Assembly: GCA_965216695.1 (NCBI GenBank)
Contig: OZ244212.1
Coordinates: 4,464,001 to 4,528,000, forward strand
Length of the DNA stretch: 64,000 nt
Reading direction: 5' to 3'
DNA from: G965216695 sp965216695
GTDB lineage: Bacteria; Pseudomonadota; Gammaproteobacteria; Pseudomonadales; Azotimanducaceae
A model generated the notes under the pieces. That model had not been told where the DNA came from, made no database searches, and was given only the letters and a program-made list of their open reading frames with translations. The translations under genes and the position numbers were made by a program. This document shows positions 43,405 through 50,222 of the stretch, piece after piece; position 1 is the first letter of the stretch, and the number at the start of each line of letters is the position of its first letter.

Positions 43405-44450
43405 GCGGCTTCCAATGCCTCTTCCAATCCGCTGTCGAGGATGTCTCGGGAACAAACAATCCGAGCGTATACTTCATTTGCCAACACCCGAGCTTCTGGA
43501 GTCTCTAGTTCGGGAATTTCAATCGCGTTTAGCTGTGCGAGCAGCGCTCGCAGTTTTTCGTAGTCGGGGCGCATCGCCTTGGCCCTTGCCTCAGCTTCTT
43601 TAAGCTCACGCTCAGCGCGCTCTCTTACTTCCGCGTCGGCCTCTGCCTGTCGTTCGGCTTGTTCTCTCGCAAGTCGCTCAGATTCAAGCGCTGCCTTCTC
43701 GGCTTCGAGTTTCTGCCGCTCTTCGGCGACCTTTCGCGCTTCAGCTTCGCGTTCTGCCCGTAGCGCCGCTTCTTGGGCCTCGCGTTCGGCCTCAAGCTTC
43801 TGCCGTTCAGCATCAAGCCGTTCTTGCTCTGCTTTTTGGCGCGCCTCGACGCGCTCATCGTGAATTGCGCCTTCCCATAGTTCGCGCAGTTCGGCGAGGA
43901 TATGGTCTTTGATCTCTGCGGCCTTGTCGGCAAACTCGGCGAAGTCCTTGCCAATCTCAATGGCGTTCAGTTCCTCGATGGCTTCGTTGAGGTCGAGACT
44001 GTTGGCGCGGTATAGCTTGATCGGAAGATTTCGGAATCCATCGATTCGCGCTTCGATTGCATCTACCCGCGCTTTCTCAATCCGCTCACGCTCCTCTTTC
44101 TTGCGGCGTTTTTCGTCGTCCACGTCCCGCTTGATCTGTGTGAGACGCTTTTCCTCGGGCTCAATGATCGCGATTAGATCTTTCCCAGTAGCGTCCACCA
44201 GGCGCTTGAACTCCAGCGCATCCCTGCCGAGATTCTTGCGACGATCCTCAATGTTCACTCGTCGGGACCGGAGATTGGCTATGGCTTCCCGCACTGCGTC
44301 ATACTCGGCGCGATTTGTTGCTGTGGTCAGGCTTTCCGTTGACTTCGCGAGTTTTTGCAACTCGGCTTCGGATATCCCATAGTCCACCGACCCGAACGGA
44401 GACACCGGCGCGATATCTTCTTCGGGGTTATTGCTCAGCAGTTGTTTCAT
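43401..44450 (-). CDS. Long coiled-coil phage protein next to the annealase
   Basis: 349 residues. After a short N-terminal part, helical regions (60-130 and 190-310) are rich in Glu, Arg, Lys and Ala with heptad character (QKAEQERLDAERQKLEAERE). This resembles phage coiled-coil proteins that accompany Bet/RecT recombination genes, sometimes described as DUF1351-like. It overlaps the end of the bet-like gene by 23 bases. A supporting role in recombination is inferred. Confidence 0.7.
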   Translation of the reverse strand: MKQLLSNNPEEDIAPVSPFGSVDYGISEAELQKLAKSTESLTTATNRAEYDAVREAIANLRSRRVNIEDRRKNLGRDALEFKRLVDATGKDLIAIIEPEEKRLTQIKRDVDDEKRRKKEERERIEKARVDAIEARIDGFRNLPIKLYRANSLDLNEAIEELNAIEIGKDFAEFADKAAEIKDHILAELRELWEGAIHDERVEARQKAEQERLDAERQKLEAEREAQEAALRAEREAEARKVAEERQKLEAEKAALESERLAREQAERQAEADAEVRERAERELKEAEARAKAMRPDYEKLRALLAQLNAIEIPELETPEARVLANEVYARIVCSRDILDSGLEEALEAA

Positions 44451-45288
44451 CGTTGTCTCCTCCGTTCCTGGCCTTCAGTAGCGCTCTGATGTATGACCTG
44501 TCTGTCGAGTCGAGCTTGCGCGACACCGCGAGTTTCGTGTCGTTATCCATCTCATCGTGCATTTCGAGGATGGCTAGATCGTTCTGTTCGAAGATCTCAT
44601 CCTTCAGCCGACTGACGTACTCTTGGACAAGCGCCCCATCGATCTCGATGGGTGATTCCTCAAGTACGGCCTGCATCACGCTGTGGCGCCTGGGCGCTTC
44701 TCGGGCCACCTCGCCTTCGATGATTCGCTCGGCTTCATCCGGGTCGAAAATTCCGACGAATCCGAATGCGATGCGGGCACACTGAATCATTGCTTTGTGG
44801 CGCAGGAACCTCTTGGTATGGGTCTGCCACGGACCTGGCTGCTTGAATGGTGGCCGGTAGCATTCATCGAGGTACTCGCGGACTGTTACCGGGTGCGAGC
44901 GATCCTTCCGATAGATCGTGCATTCGATCCACTCTGGGCACGTCACGCGTTCCTTGGCTTCTGCGATCTCATCGGATTGCGCGAAATCCATCCCATCGAA
45001 CGCAGGATGGCTGTTGATGATCCTCGACCATCCATCAACGCCGACCACAGGGACAATGCCGCCGAATTTGTCGGGGAATGCGTAGATCTCTTTTGTCCAC
45101 GGGTTCAACTCGTACTGATCCGCGACAACCAAGAGCGCCGCCATCTGCTCATTGCTGATGGGGTCTTTGGTTCGGGTTCGGAATGCCGTCGCCTTCAGCG
45201 TCGACATCATGGCATTTGCTTCCAGCCCGAATCGTTCAGCCATGCGCTCAATCAGTTTGGGCTTTTGGAACTTCGCCACTTCACTCAC
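44428..45288 (-). CDS. Phage Bet/RecT-family single-strand annealing protein
   Basis: 286 residues. It begins EVAKFQKPKLIERMAERFG and contains the Bet-type core DQYELNPWTKEIYAFPDKFG, VVGVDGWSRIINSHPAFDG and KRFLRHKAMIQCARIAFGFV. Such proteins anneal complementary DNA during phage recombination and repair. The start is GTG 45288 with GAGGA upstream; the frame is open to 45486, but that part overlaps other genes. No matching exonuclease gene was recognised nearby. Confidence 0.9.
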   Translation of the reverse strand: MSEVAKFQKPKLIERMAERFGLEANAMMSTLKATAFRTRTKDPISNEQMAALLVVADQYELNPWTKEIYAFPDKFGGIVPVVGVDGWSRIINSHPAFDGMDFAQSDEIAEAKERVTCPEWIECTIYRKDRSHPVTVREYLDECYRPPFKQPGPWQTHTKRFLRHKAMIQCARIAFGFVGIFDPDEAERIIEGEVAREAPRRHSVMQAVLEESPIEIDGALVQEYVSRLKDEIFEQNDLAILEMHDEMDNDTKLAVSRKLDSTDRSYIRALLKARNGGDNDETTAEQ

Positions 45289-45452
45289 AATTCTTTCCTC
45301 GTGTATGTATCGATGCTCAACACATCCCCGGCGCCCATCAACTTTCGGGCCATGTCTTTTGTGTCGTAGGCAATGACCGGGCGTTTGTACTCGCGGAGGT
45401 CCAGTAGCAGGCCGCGGACGGTGTAGTGCTTGAGCGTTCTGTTGCAGGTCAT
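45285..45452 (-). CDS. 55-residue phage protein upstream of the annealase gene
   Basis: It begins MTCNRTLKHYTVRGLLLDLR and ends SIDTYTRKEL. Its ATG overlaps the upstream stop as ATGA and its TGA overlaps the GTG start of the bet-like gene, so it fills exactly the gap between two genes. Basic and soluble. Family not recognised. Confidence 0.6.
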   Translation of the reverse strand: MTCNRTLKHYTVRGLLLDLREYKRPVIAYDTKDMARKLMGAGDVLSIDTYTRKEL

Positions 45453-45697
45453 GACACCAAATACCCCCCGGTCCGCTTGAACTCATCGAGCAACCCGGCT
45501 TCTACCAGTGCTTCTCGGCACCGCTTCCACGAATCCCGGCACGCTTGACGAGCGTCGGTTTCCTGCCTCCACGAATCTCCCTCCGCGGCTTCGAAAAAAC
45601 TCATTTGTCGGGCAACCGCGTCGCTGACCACGATTAGCCAGGGGTCTGATGGGAGCAGTATTGAGGTCAGTTGGTCGGCGTAGGTTTTTGCGTTCAT
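45449..45697 (-). CDS. Small phage protein, unknown
   Basis: 82 residues: MNAKTYADQLTSILLPSDPW, VSDAVARQMSFFEAAEGDSW, then a helical charged end. No motif recognised. It shares ATGA overlaps with both neighbours, which supports it as a real gene of the leftward early operon. Confidence 0.6.
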   Translation of the reverse strand: MNAKTYADQLTSILLPSDPWLIVVSDAVARQMSFFEAAEGDSWRQETDARQACRDSWKRCREALVEAGLLDEFKRTGGYLVS

Positions 45698-45858
45698 TCG
45701 GGATGACTCGGTTCTACAGATTCATGGACGACCCCACATGACGGCAGCGGGCGCTGAGCCACCATGACCGCCATGTAGGTAATCGCGAACATCATCACGA
45801 GCGTTGTCGCCATCAATAAGCGCAACAGCATCTTTTCGATCACCTCGCCTGAGAACAT
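45694..45858 (-). CDS. Small single-span membrane protein of the early operon
   Basis: 54 residues from ATG 45858, with one transmembrane helix (LLRLLMATTLVMMFAITYMA) and a short polar C-terminal end. Start and upstream stop share one base (TGATG). A longer reading to 45885 exists but would overlap the upstream gene. Possibly an exclusion or inhibitor protein, which is inference from size and place alone. Confidence 0.55.
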   Translation of the reverse strand: MFSGEVIEKMLLRLLMATTLVMMFAITYMAVMVAQRPLPSCGVVHESVEPSHPE

Positions 45859-46073
45859 CACCAGCCCTCCCGCCGCGCCGCGCATAGCGCTTCTTTGCCC
45901 GCTGCCGTCGCTTTGTAGGAGTGTTGATACTTGACCCCTATCTGCTCAACCAAGGCCCTGCGTTCTAGTGCAGCAAGCGCGTTGCCGTGAAGATGCGGGC
46001 GGCCATGCACGATCGTCGATAGCCGCTTCAACATCGAATCGGTGAGTTTGTGATCGGTATACGTGCGTGCCAT
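45858..46073 (-). CDS. Small winged-helix-like phage protein
   Basis: 71 residues. LTDSMLKRLSTIVHGRPHLH, NALAALERRALVEQIG, then YKATAAGKEALCAARREGW resembles a winged helix with a wing at the end. It may bind DNA. It starts at ATG 46073, overlapping the upstream stop by one base. Confidence 0.6.
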   Translation of the reverse strand: MARTYTDHKLTDSMLKRLSTIVHGRPHLHGNALAALERRALVEQIGVKYQHSYKATAAGKEALCAARREGW

Positions 46074-46393
46074 CACGACGCCTCCGGTAGATCTGGACCG
46101 CAGAACCGCTCACGAATGTCGCCCAACGTCAGTTCCGCAGGTTCGGGAAACCGCAGCAGACGCCCACCGCGCTGGGTCGCAAACCGCTCACGCTCACGGC
46201 GCACCGCAGCCTGCTGAATCTCGTCGTCGCGGATACCACGCAGCATCTTCAGCGCGATGTCTTCGCGGCTGCCTTCAATCCCGTCGTAGTTGCGCAAACG
46301 CTTCGCCTTGAACCGCTCGGTCAGCGCAATGAGGTCGTCCAGATCACCGATCAGTTCGGTGCCCAGATGGTCGAAATCGGAGTGGTGGCACAT
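46073..46393 (-). CDS. First gene of the leftward early operon, unknown
   Basis: 106 residues, charged and helical, with His and Cys residues near the start (MCHHSDFDHLG) and ERFCGPDLPEAS at the end. Not recognised. It begins about 22 bases after the predicted start of transcription from the leftward promoter. First genes under such promoters often encode antiterminators or early regulators; nothing in this sequence proves that. Confidence 0.55.
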   Translation of the reverse strand: MCHHSDFDHLGTELIGDLDDLIALTERFKAKRLRNYDGIEGSREDIALKMLRGIRDDEIQQAAVRRERERFATQRGGRLLRFPEPAELTLGDIRERFCGPDLPEAS

Positions 46394-46421
46394 GGGGGGG
46401 TCCGTCTCATAGGTCTAGGAC

Positions 46422-46450
46422 AATGTAAACCTACGGTTTATATAAGTCAA
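46422..46450 (-). promoter_or_regulatory. Leftward early promoter (PL-like)
   Basis: On the minus strand TTGACT and TACATT are separated by exactly 17 bases, with a start expected near 46415. Operator O1 covers the -10 side and O2 covers the -35 box, so repressor binding would silence the early operon. Confidence 0.75.
46426..46440. promoter_or_regulatory. Immunity operator O1
   Basis: TAAACCTACGGTTTA, a perfect inverted repeat around a 3-base centre. It belongs to the family TAAGCC-N3-GGCTTA found five times in the prophage control regions. Confidence 0.75.
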
Positions 46451-46461
46451 CCATAGGCTTA
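46447..46461. promoter_or_regulatory. Immunity operator O2
   Basis: Reads TAAGCCTATGGTTGA on the minus strand, a close relative of O1 with centres 21 bases apart. It covers the -35 box of the leftward promoter. Confidence 0.75.
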
Positions 46462-46528
46462 CATTTTCGGCTTGTCGACACACTGGTAGGGTCTGACCGA
46501 CGTAAAGAATCAGGGAGGTGCGTGGAAA

Positions 46529-47002
46529 ATGTCATTCTTGGCGAATGTCTTGTGGCTGCTACTCGGAGGCTGGTTGATAGGGTTGGTTTATCTGATCGGT
46601 GCAGTGATCTTCTTTCCTTTGCTACCGTTCCTATGGCAGTTCGTGACTTACTCGTTCTGGCCCTTCGGGAAAGCGCCGGTAAAGCGCTCTGACCTCGCGC
46701 GCTACCGCGAGCAAACTGGATCGACGGTTCAGGAAACCGGGCTGCAAACGGCAGGCAGGGGTGTTCGATTTCTAGCGAACGTCGTGTGGGTGCTCACGTT
46801 CGGATGGTTCCTAGCGCTACTTCACCTGATCGCAGCGTTTCTGAACATTCTTGTATTTTGGTTGATCATCACGATTCCGAACATCGCCGGACACTTCAGA
46901 CTGATGGGAGTAGCGTTCCGGCCGTTCGGACGGATCATAGTGCCCAAAGCGTTGGCTGAAGAAATCAGCGTAGGCGCAGCGAAGAACAAGTTGGGGCTAT
47001 AG
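46529..47002 (+). CDS. YccF-type inner-membrane protein in the immunity region
   Basis: 157 residues. Two tandem YccF-like units each have hydrophobic helices and WPFGK or RPFGR motifs (SFLANVLWLLLGGWLIGLVY, FLANVVWVLTFGWFLALLHL). YccF proteins are chromosomal membrane proteins of unknown function; finding one inside a prophage immunity region is unusual. GGGAGG lies ten bases before the ATG. It starts a rightward three-gene group that interrupts the interval between the leftward promoter and the repressor gene. An AGGACA-18-TATAAG pair (46417-46446) could drive it from within the operators. Confidence 0.85.
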   Translation: MSFLANVLWLLLGGWLIGLVYLIGAVIFFPLLPFLWQFVTYSFWPFGKAPVKRSDLARYREQTGSTVQETGLQTAGRGVRFLANVVWVLTFGWFLALLHLIAAFLNILVFWLIITIPNIAGHFRLMGVAFRPFGRIIVPKALAEEISVGAAKNKLGL

Positions 47003-47028
47003 GAAAAAAAGAATAGGGGGATACATCG

Positions 47029-47178
47029 ATGCCGAAGAAGAAAAGCCCGCCGGCAAAGAGAAAGACGGCGAAAAAGCGGAGCGTTACAAGGCCAAAAAAA
47101 ATTGGCCCGCCGATGGCAGAGCAGCAGTTTAGGCCGCAGATTCCGAAGCCTACAGACCACGGCGAGAAAAAGGAATAG
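47029..47178 (+). CDS. 49-residue Lys/Pro-rich basic protein
   Basis: It begins MPKKKSPPAKRKTAKKRSVT and ends TDHGEKKE. Very basic, like small nucleic-acid-binding or membrane-surface peptides. AGGGGG lies eight bases before ATG 47029, and the next gene follows at once. Unknown function. It is in the same direction as the YccF-like and two-helix genes, so they probably form one unit. Confidence 0.55.
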   Translation: MPKKKSPPAKRKTAKKRSVTRPKKIGPPMAEQQFRPQIPKPTDHGEKKE

Positions 47179-47181
47179 ACT

Positions 47182-47715
47182 TTGCCGATGGACGACCGAG
47201 GCGAGATCCATCTTTTCAATCTTGCGGTTTCGCGCAGATACAGTAACAAGCTGCGCGGGAAGTGGACGTTCATCGCCAACACTACAAATCTATTGGCATT
47301 CGCTGCGGCGGCCGGCGCCGCTATTGCTGTAGCTTTCCCGCCGCATGTTTTCGGGGGTTTCCCCATCCCCCTATCGGCGCTGTTGGCGATCATCTCGGCG
47401 TTATCGACGGCGATGTCACTCGTTTTTCATCCGGGAGTGCGCGCGGAAGAACACCAGTCACGAGTGCGCGACTACGCGCGAATCGAGATCGATTTCCGTC
47501 GTGGCCGCGATGACATCGAAGAAAGCGAGAATAGAAAACTGGAAGTGGATGTTACGGAACCCGGGCAGCTTCGCGTCCTGTATGCTATCTGCTACAACGA
47601 GCAAATCGTCGCGCAGAACTTCGGTAATCCGATTCAACTGAACCTCTCCCAGCGCGTATTCGCTCGATTCTTGGATATTTCGCCAGCAAAACTACGAGAT
47701 CCCGCGACTGCATAG
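47182..47715 (+). CDS. Two-helix membrane protein, SLATT-like
   Basis: 177 residues. After 25 polar residues there are two close transmembrane helices (FIANTTNLLAFAAAAGAAIA and PLSALLAIISALSTAMSLVF) and a long cytoplasmic helix and tail (EEHQSRVRDYARIEIDFRRG). This arrangement resembles SLATT/DUF4231 two-helix effectors of defence systems. The likeness is structural, without a proven motif. The start is TTG 47182 seven bases after AAGGA, or ATG 47188. Possible role in superinfection exclusion. Confidence 0.6.
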   Translation: MPMDDRGEIHLFNLAVSRRYSNKLRGKWTFIANTTNLLAFAAAAGAAIAVAFPPHVFGGFPIPLSALLAIISALSTAMSLVFHPGVRAEEHQSRVRDYARIEIDFRRGRDDIEESENRKLEVDVTEPGQLRVLYAICYNEQIVAQNFGNPIQLNLSQRVFARFLDISPAKLRDPATA

Positions 47716-47723
47716 CGTCAGTG

Positions 47724-47751
47724 TTGACACTGTACGTCCATACAGTATCCT
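47724..47751 (+). promoter_or_regulatory. SOS-type promoter with LexA box
   Basis: A perfect -35 TTGACA and a TATCCT -10 box are separated by 16 bases. The spacer itself is CTGTACGTCCATACAG (47730-47745), a perfect CTGT-N8-ACAG LexA site with further symmetry outside. LexA bound here would block RNA polymerase until DNA damage. It points at the 54-residue ORF and the 3' end of the repressor gene. Confidence 0.75.
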
Positions 47752-47954
47752 ATGCCCCGGGGAACGTGACATCACGGCGATGGCAGACGTAGGACATCGG
47801 CCATTTTGCCAATGATTCACCTGCTGTACCCTCATTCGGTCCGCGCCGGGATGACCCCGCCTCAATCGCGAACAATTGAAATGGTGCAGCGCCGGGGACG
47901 GGACTCCCCCGCCAATTGATCGCTGTGTTGACTCTTCGAAAAAAGGAGTTGACC

Positions 47955-48119
47955 GTGGCACTTCCACCACCTGAAACGATAGACGACATACCCGAGTGGC
48001 TCGATTCGTTGAACGACGAAGATCTCGACGCGGCGCTGGCCGTTATCTGGCTGAACCTTAGTCTGGCGAAACGATCGCGGCCAGATCGCGAAGAAGGGTC
48101 CGCTGCTCACGGCGATTGA
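47955..48119 (+). CDS. 54-residue SOS-controlled protein, candidate antirepressor
   Basis: Read from GTG 47955, which follows AAAAAAGGAG at eight bases. It begins with ALPPPETIDDIPEWLDSLND and has an acidic first half and a basic end (LSLAKRSRPDREEG). It is convergent with the repressor gene and overlaps its last 62 bases. The only clear promoter upstream is the LexA-type one. LexA-controlled antirepressors such as Tum of phage 186 are known, and this position suits one, but there is no recognisable homology. An in-frame TTG at 47916 is an alternative start. Confidence 0.5.
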   Translation: MALPPPETIDDIPEWLDSLNDEDLDAALAVIWLNLSLAKRSRPDREEGSAAHGD

Positions 48120-48423
48120 GCGTGTCCCGAATGGCGGCGAGTATTTCGTCGCGGCTGGCGCTGCGGAGCGGATTCGGTTCAACCATGTCACCTTTGCCGG
48201 TCAGAAACCACTCGATACTAATGCCGCAAGCCCGGCAGAACTGCGGAATGTTTTCCTTTGCCAAGTACCCGTAGCGCTTCCACTTGACCACTGATTGCGC
48301 GGTTACGCCGACTTCCATAGCGACCACGCGGTTTGCCTTCCCGTGCTCGTCAGCGTACGCCAGCGCCTTGGTCATTCGCTCGGCGAGTTCGGGATCGCCC
48401 TTTCTGGTCTGTTCTTCAGCCAT
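48058..48423 (-). CDS. Prophage repressor (CI-like) without peptidase domain
   Basis: 121 residues with a helix-turn-helix (NRVVAMEVGVTAQSVVKWKR, then a recognition region typical of CI/XRE proteins) and GISIEWFLTGKGDM after it. The C-terminal 40 residues are helical and likely dimerise. There is no S24 autoproteolysis domain, so RecA-stimulated self-cleavage as in lambda CI is not expected. Translation begins directly at the presumed transcript start (no ribosome site upstream), as for cI from PRM. Operators O3-O5 lie before the gene. Confidence 0.8.
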   Translation of the reverse strand: MAEEQTRKGDPELAERMTKALAYADEHGKANRVVAMEVGVTAQSVVKWKRYGYLAKENIPQFCRACGISIEWFLTGKGDMVEPNPLRSASRDEILAAIRDTLNRREQRTLLRDLAAIVSPD

Positions 48424-48430
48424 GAGGGCA

Positions 48431-48436
48431 AGATAA
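48431..48436 (-). promoter_or_regulatory. -10 box of the repressor promoter (PRM-like)
   Basis: TTATCT on the minus strand, seven bases upstream of the repressor ATG. The -35 region is poor (TTATTC at 18 bases), as expected for a weak or activated promoter. Operator O3 overlaps it. Confidence 0.5.
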
Positions 48437-48448
48437 GCCTCTGGCTGA
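48434..48448. promoter_or_regulatory. Immunity operator O3
   Basis: TAAGCCTCTGGCTGA. It covers the -10 box of the repressor promoter, the right place for negative autoregulation. Confidence 0.75.
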
Positions 48449-48457
48449 TGATTGGAA

Positions 48458-48472
48458 TAAGTCTGAGGTTGA
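48458..48472. promoter_or_regulatory. Immunity operator O4
   Basis: TAAGTCTGAGGTTGA, centred 24 bases from O3. It runs into the TTGACA -35 box of the rightward promoter. Confidence 0.7.
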
Positions 48473-48499
48473 CACTTGATATAAACCTATGGCTTAGTA
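48469..48499 (+). promoter_or_regulatory. Rightward early promoter (PR-like)
   Basis: Perfect TTGACA (48469-48474) with TTAGTA at a long 19-base spacing as the likeliest -10. The start would be close to the cro-like ATG at 48507, giving a nearly leaderless transcript; no ribosome site is seen there. The -10 assignment is tentative. Confidence 0.5.
48482..48496. promoter_or_regulatory. Immunity operator O5
   Basis: TAAACCTATGGCTTA, centred 24 bases from O4 and covering the -10 side of the rightward promoter. Confidence 0.75.
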
Positions 48500-48506
48500 G
48501 TGAGCC

Positions 48507-48716
48507 ATGGGTACACCAACTGTTTTTGACAGAATCGTTGAGCTTTTCGGCACGCAGGCAAAGCTCGCCGACAAGCTAGGCGTAACGCCTCAGTCCATTC
48601 AGAAATACAAACGTCAGATTCCAGCAGAACGCGTGCTGGAAATTGAGCGCTTGACCGGTGGCGCCGTTACCCGGCACGAAATGCGACCGGATGTGTTTGG
48701 CGACGCCGCCGCATGA
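48507..48716 (+). CDS. Cro/YdaS-like DNA-binding protein
   Basis: 69 residues. LFGTQAKLADKLGVTPQSIQ is a Cro/CI-type helix-turn-helix, followed by RQIPAERVLEIERLTGGAVT, typical of YdaS/Cro-like proteins. Divergent from the repressor gene and first in the rightward operon, so it is the likely Cro counterpart that favours lytic growth by binding the same operators. Confidence 0.85.
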   Translation: MGTPTVFDRIVELFGTQAKLADKLGVTPQSIQKYKRQIPAERVLEIERLTGGAVTRHEMRPDVFGDAAA

Positions 48717-48722
48717 TCCCTC

Positions 48723-48772
48723 TGCGTCCCCACGGAAGTTCTCCATCAATACCCCTTGACCGTGGGGGCGCA
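48723..48772 (+). other. Hairpin after the cro-like gene
   Basis: TGCGTCCCCACGG and CCGTGGGGGCGCA can pair over 13 positions (one G-U) with a 24-base loop. No U-run follows, so it is not a simple terminator. Its place matches the region after cro where lambda has nutR and tR1. Confidence 0.45.
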
Positions 48773-48833
48773 CCTAAATCTATTTGTCCAAGGACAGACA
48801 ACTCCAGACCTAGCAGTACAACGGAGGTTGTCT

Positions 48834-49223
48834 ATGGCTTCTCCCTTGAGAGCCGCGCGGAAACGCCCACGACTTTTCTCGGAACTCGAACTCGACGATT
48901 GCCCGACCGAACTCGATGCGCTGATGAATCAGTGGTTACGAGCCGGGAAGTCGATGGAAACGATACGGCTCGAACTCGAGGAATCGCTAAAGCGGACCTT
49001 CGACAAGGGTCAGTTCTCGTGCATCCGCTCGGGGTCCAAACACTTCCCAGCGCGCCACGTCGAAAACGCGAAGGTGTCCGGCAACGTGTTCTATCTCCAG
49101 TGGGTCGCCCGACGTTTGGGCTTCGACCTTGTCCCCGCCGACCCGAGACGACGAGAAATCGAACGTCTGCGGCGTCAACTCGATGAATTGGAGGCGGGTA
49201 GTGGGCGAGTACTACAAGAATGA
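48834..49223 (+). CDS. Early rightward phage protein, unknown
   Basis: 129 residues from ATG 48834, six bases after GGAGG. Basic start (MASPLRAARKRPRLFSELEL), a middle that could be a helix-turn-helix (AGKSMETIRLELEESLKRTF), then charged helices (RRREIERLRRQLDELEAGSG). It lies where lambda has cII but is not recognisably CII. A DNA-binding regulator is plausible. The frame is open to 48756 without a better start. Confidence 0.6.
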   Translation: MASPLRAARKRPRLFSELELDDCPTELDALMNQWLRAGKSMETIRLELEESLKRTFDKGQFSCIRSGSKHFPARHVENAKVSGNVFYLQWVARRLGFDLVPADPRRREIERLRRQLDELEAGSGRVLQE

Positions 49224-49237
49224 TATCTCGTGTGAAG

Positions 49238-49324
49238 ATGGATCGCATGATTGAGTTCATCGCCGCGCTCGCTCTAACCGATGCGCTTTTGCTGATTTCA
49301 CTGTGGGGGATTATGGGTGAGTGA
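49238..49324 (+). CDS. Possible 28-residue membrane microprotein
   Basis: It begins MDRMIEFIAALALTDALLLI and ends SLWGIMGE, almost wholly one hydrophobic helix. It fits the gap before the Dam gene, whose GTG start overlaps its end. The upstream AAG-rich context is a weak ribosome site, so translation is uncertain. Confidence 0.35.
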   Translation: MDRMIEFIAALALTDALLLISLWGIMGE

Positions 49325-50222
49325 ATTGGTGAATCCGGAAACCGGCGAAATCGTCGTCTATGACCCAGACGCCGTTCGCAAGAATATTGCGAAGGCCGAT
49401 GCGCTGGCGGACTACGCCCGTAAGGTAAAAGACTGGCCGCTGCTTGAACAAGCGGTCGACGCCAAGATTGAAGAGCAACGGGAGTTCGTGGAGTGGTGGG
49501 ACGAGAAGGTCTCGCCGAATCGGGGAGGGGACCGAGGGAATCAGCACTCAGGAGGCAAGAGCGCAGAACGGCGCACTTGGCAAGTATCAGAAATTGAGAA
49601 GCGTACAGGCATTTCTCATCAGCAAGTCTCCCGCTGGCGCAAGGCGCTTAAAGATGAGCGCGCGTATCGCGAGCGGGTATTTACCGCGGCATACAAAAAG
49701 GCCATGGCGGCTACTGCCGGGGGCGGGGAGTCACGCGTGAACATTCTTTCTGGTGATACCGAATGGTACACGCCGAAAGAGTACATCGATGCCGCGCGCT
49801 CAGTGCTTGGCGGCATCGACCTAGACCCTGCGTCCAACGCTTTCGCGAACGAGATTGTGAAGGCGAAGCAGTTCTACTCCGAAGAAGATAACGGGCTTGA
49901 ACAGGTGTGGTCTGGGCGCATCTGGTTGAACCCGCCGTACAAATTCCCACTAGTGGAGCAGTTCGTTGATCGGCTGGTTGATGAGATCGCCAACGAAGAA
50001 GTGCATTCCGCTGTCCTGCTCACAAACAATGCTACGGATACGGGTTGGTGGCACACGGCGGCCGCGAGTTCTGCGTTGATGTGCTTTACGCGTGGCCGGA
50101 TATCGTTCTATCAGCGTGACGGCGAGAAGACATCACCAACGCATGGGCAGACGTTCTTCTACTTCGGTTCCGATGTCGATGCGTTCTATTTTCACTTCAA
50201 GGATTTCGGGCTGATTCGTTGA
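49317..50222 (+). CDS. Phage-type DNA N6-adenine methyltransferase (Dam)
   Basis: 301 residues from GTG 49317. The C-terminal half (about 145-300) is the phage Dam family: GDTEWYTPKEYIDAARSVLG, GIDLDPASNAFANEIVKAKQ and the catalytic NPPY (205-208) in IWLNPPYKFP. The N-terminal half is charged and has a possible helix-turn-helix (VSEIEKRTGISHQQVSRWRK, 90-109). It probably methylates adenines to protect phage DNA or time replication. The recognition site is unknown. The nuclease-like gene follows with a four-base overlap. Confidence 0.88.
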   Translation: MSELVNPETGEIVVYDPDAVRKNIAKADALADYARKVKDWPLLEQAVDAKIEEQREFVEWWDEKVSPNRGGDRGNQHSGGKSAERRTWQVSEIEKRTGISHQQVSRWRKALKDERAYRERVFTAAYKKAMAATAGGGESRVNILSGDTEWYTPKEYIDAARSVLGGIDLDPASNAFANEIVKAKQFYSEEDNGLEQVWSGRIWLNPPYKFPLVEQFVDRLVDEIANEEVHSAVLLTNNATDTGWWHTAAASSALMCFTRGRISFYQRDGEKTSPTHGQTFFYFGSDVDAFYFHFKDFGLIR

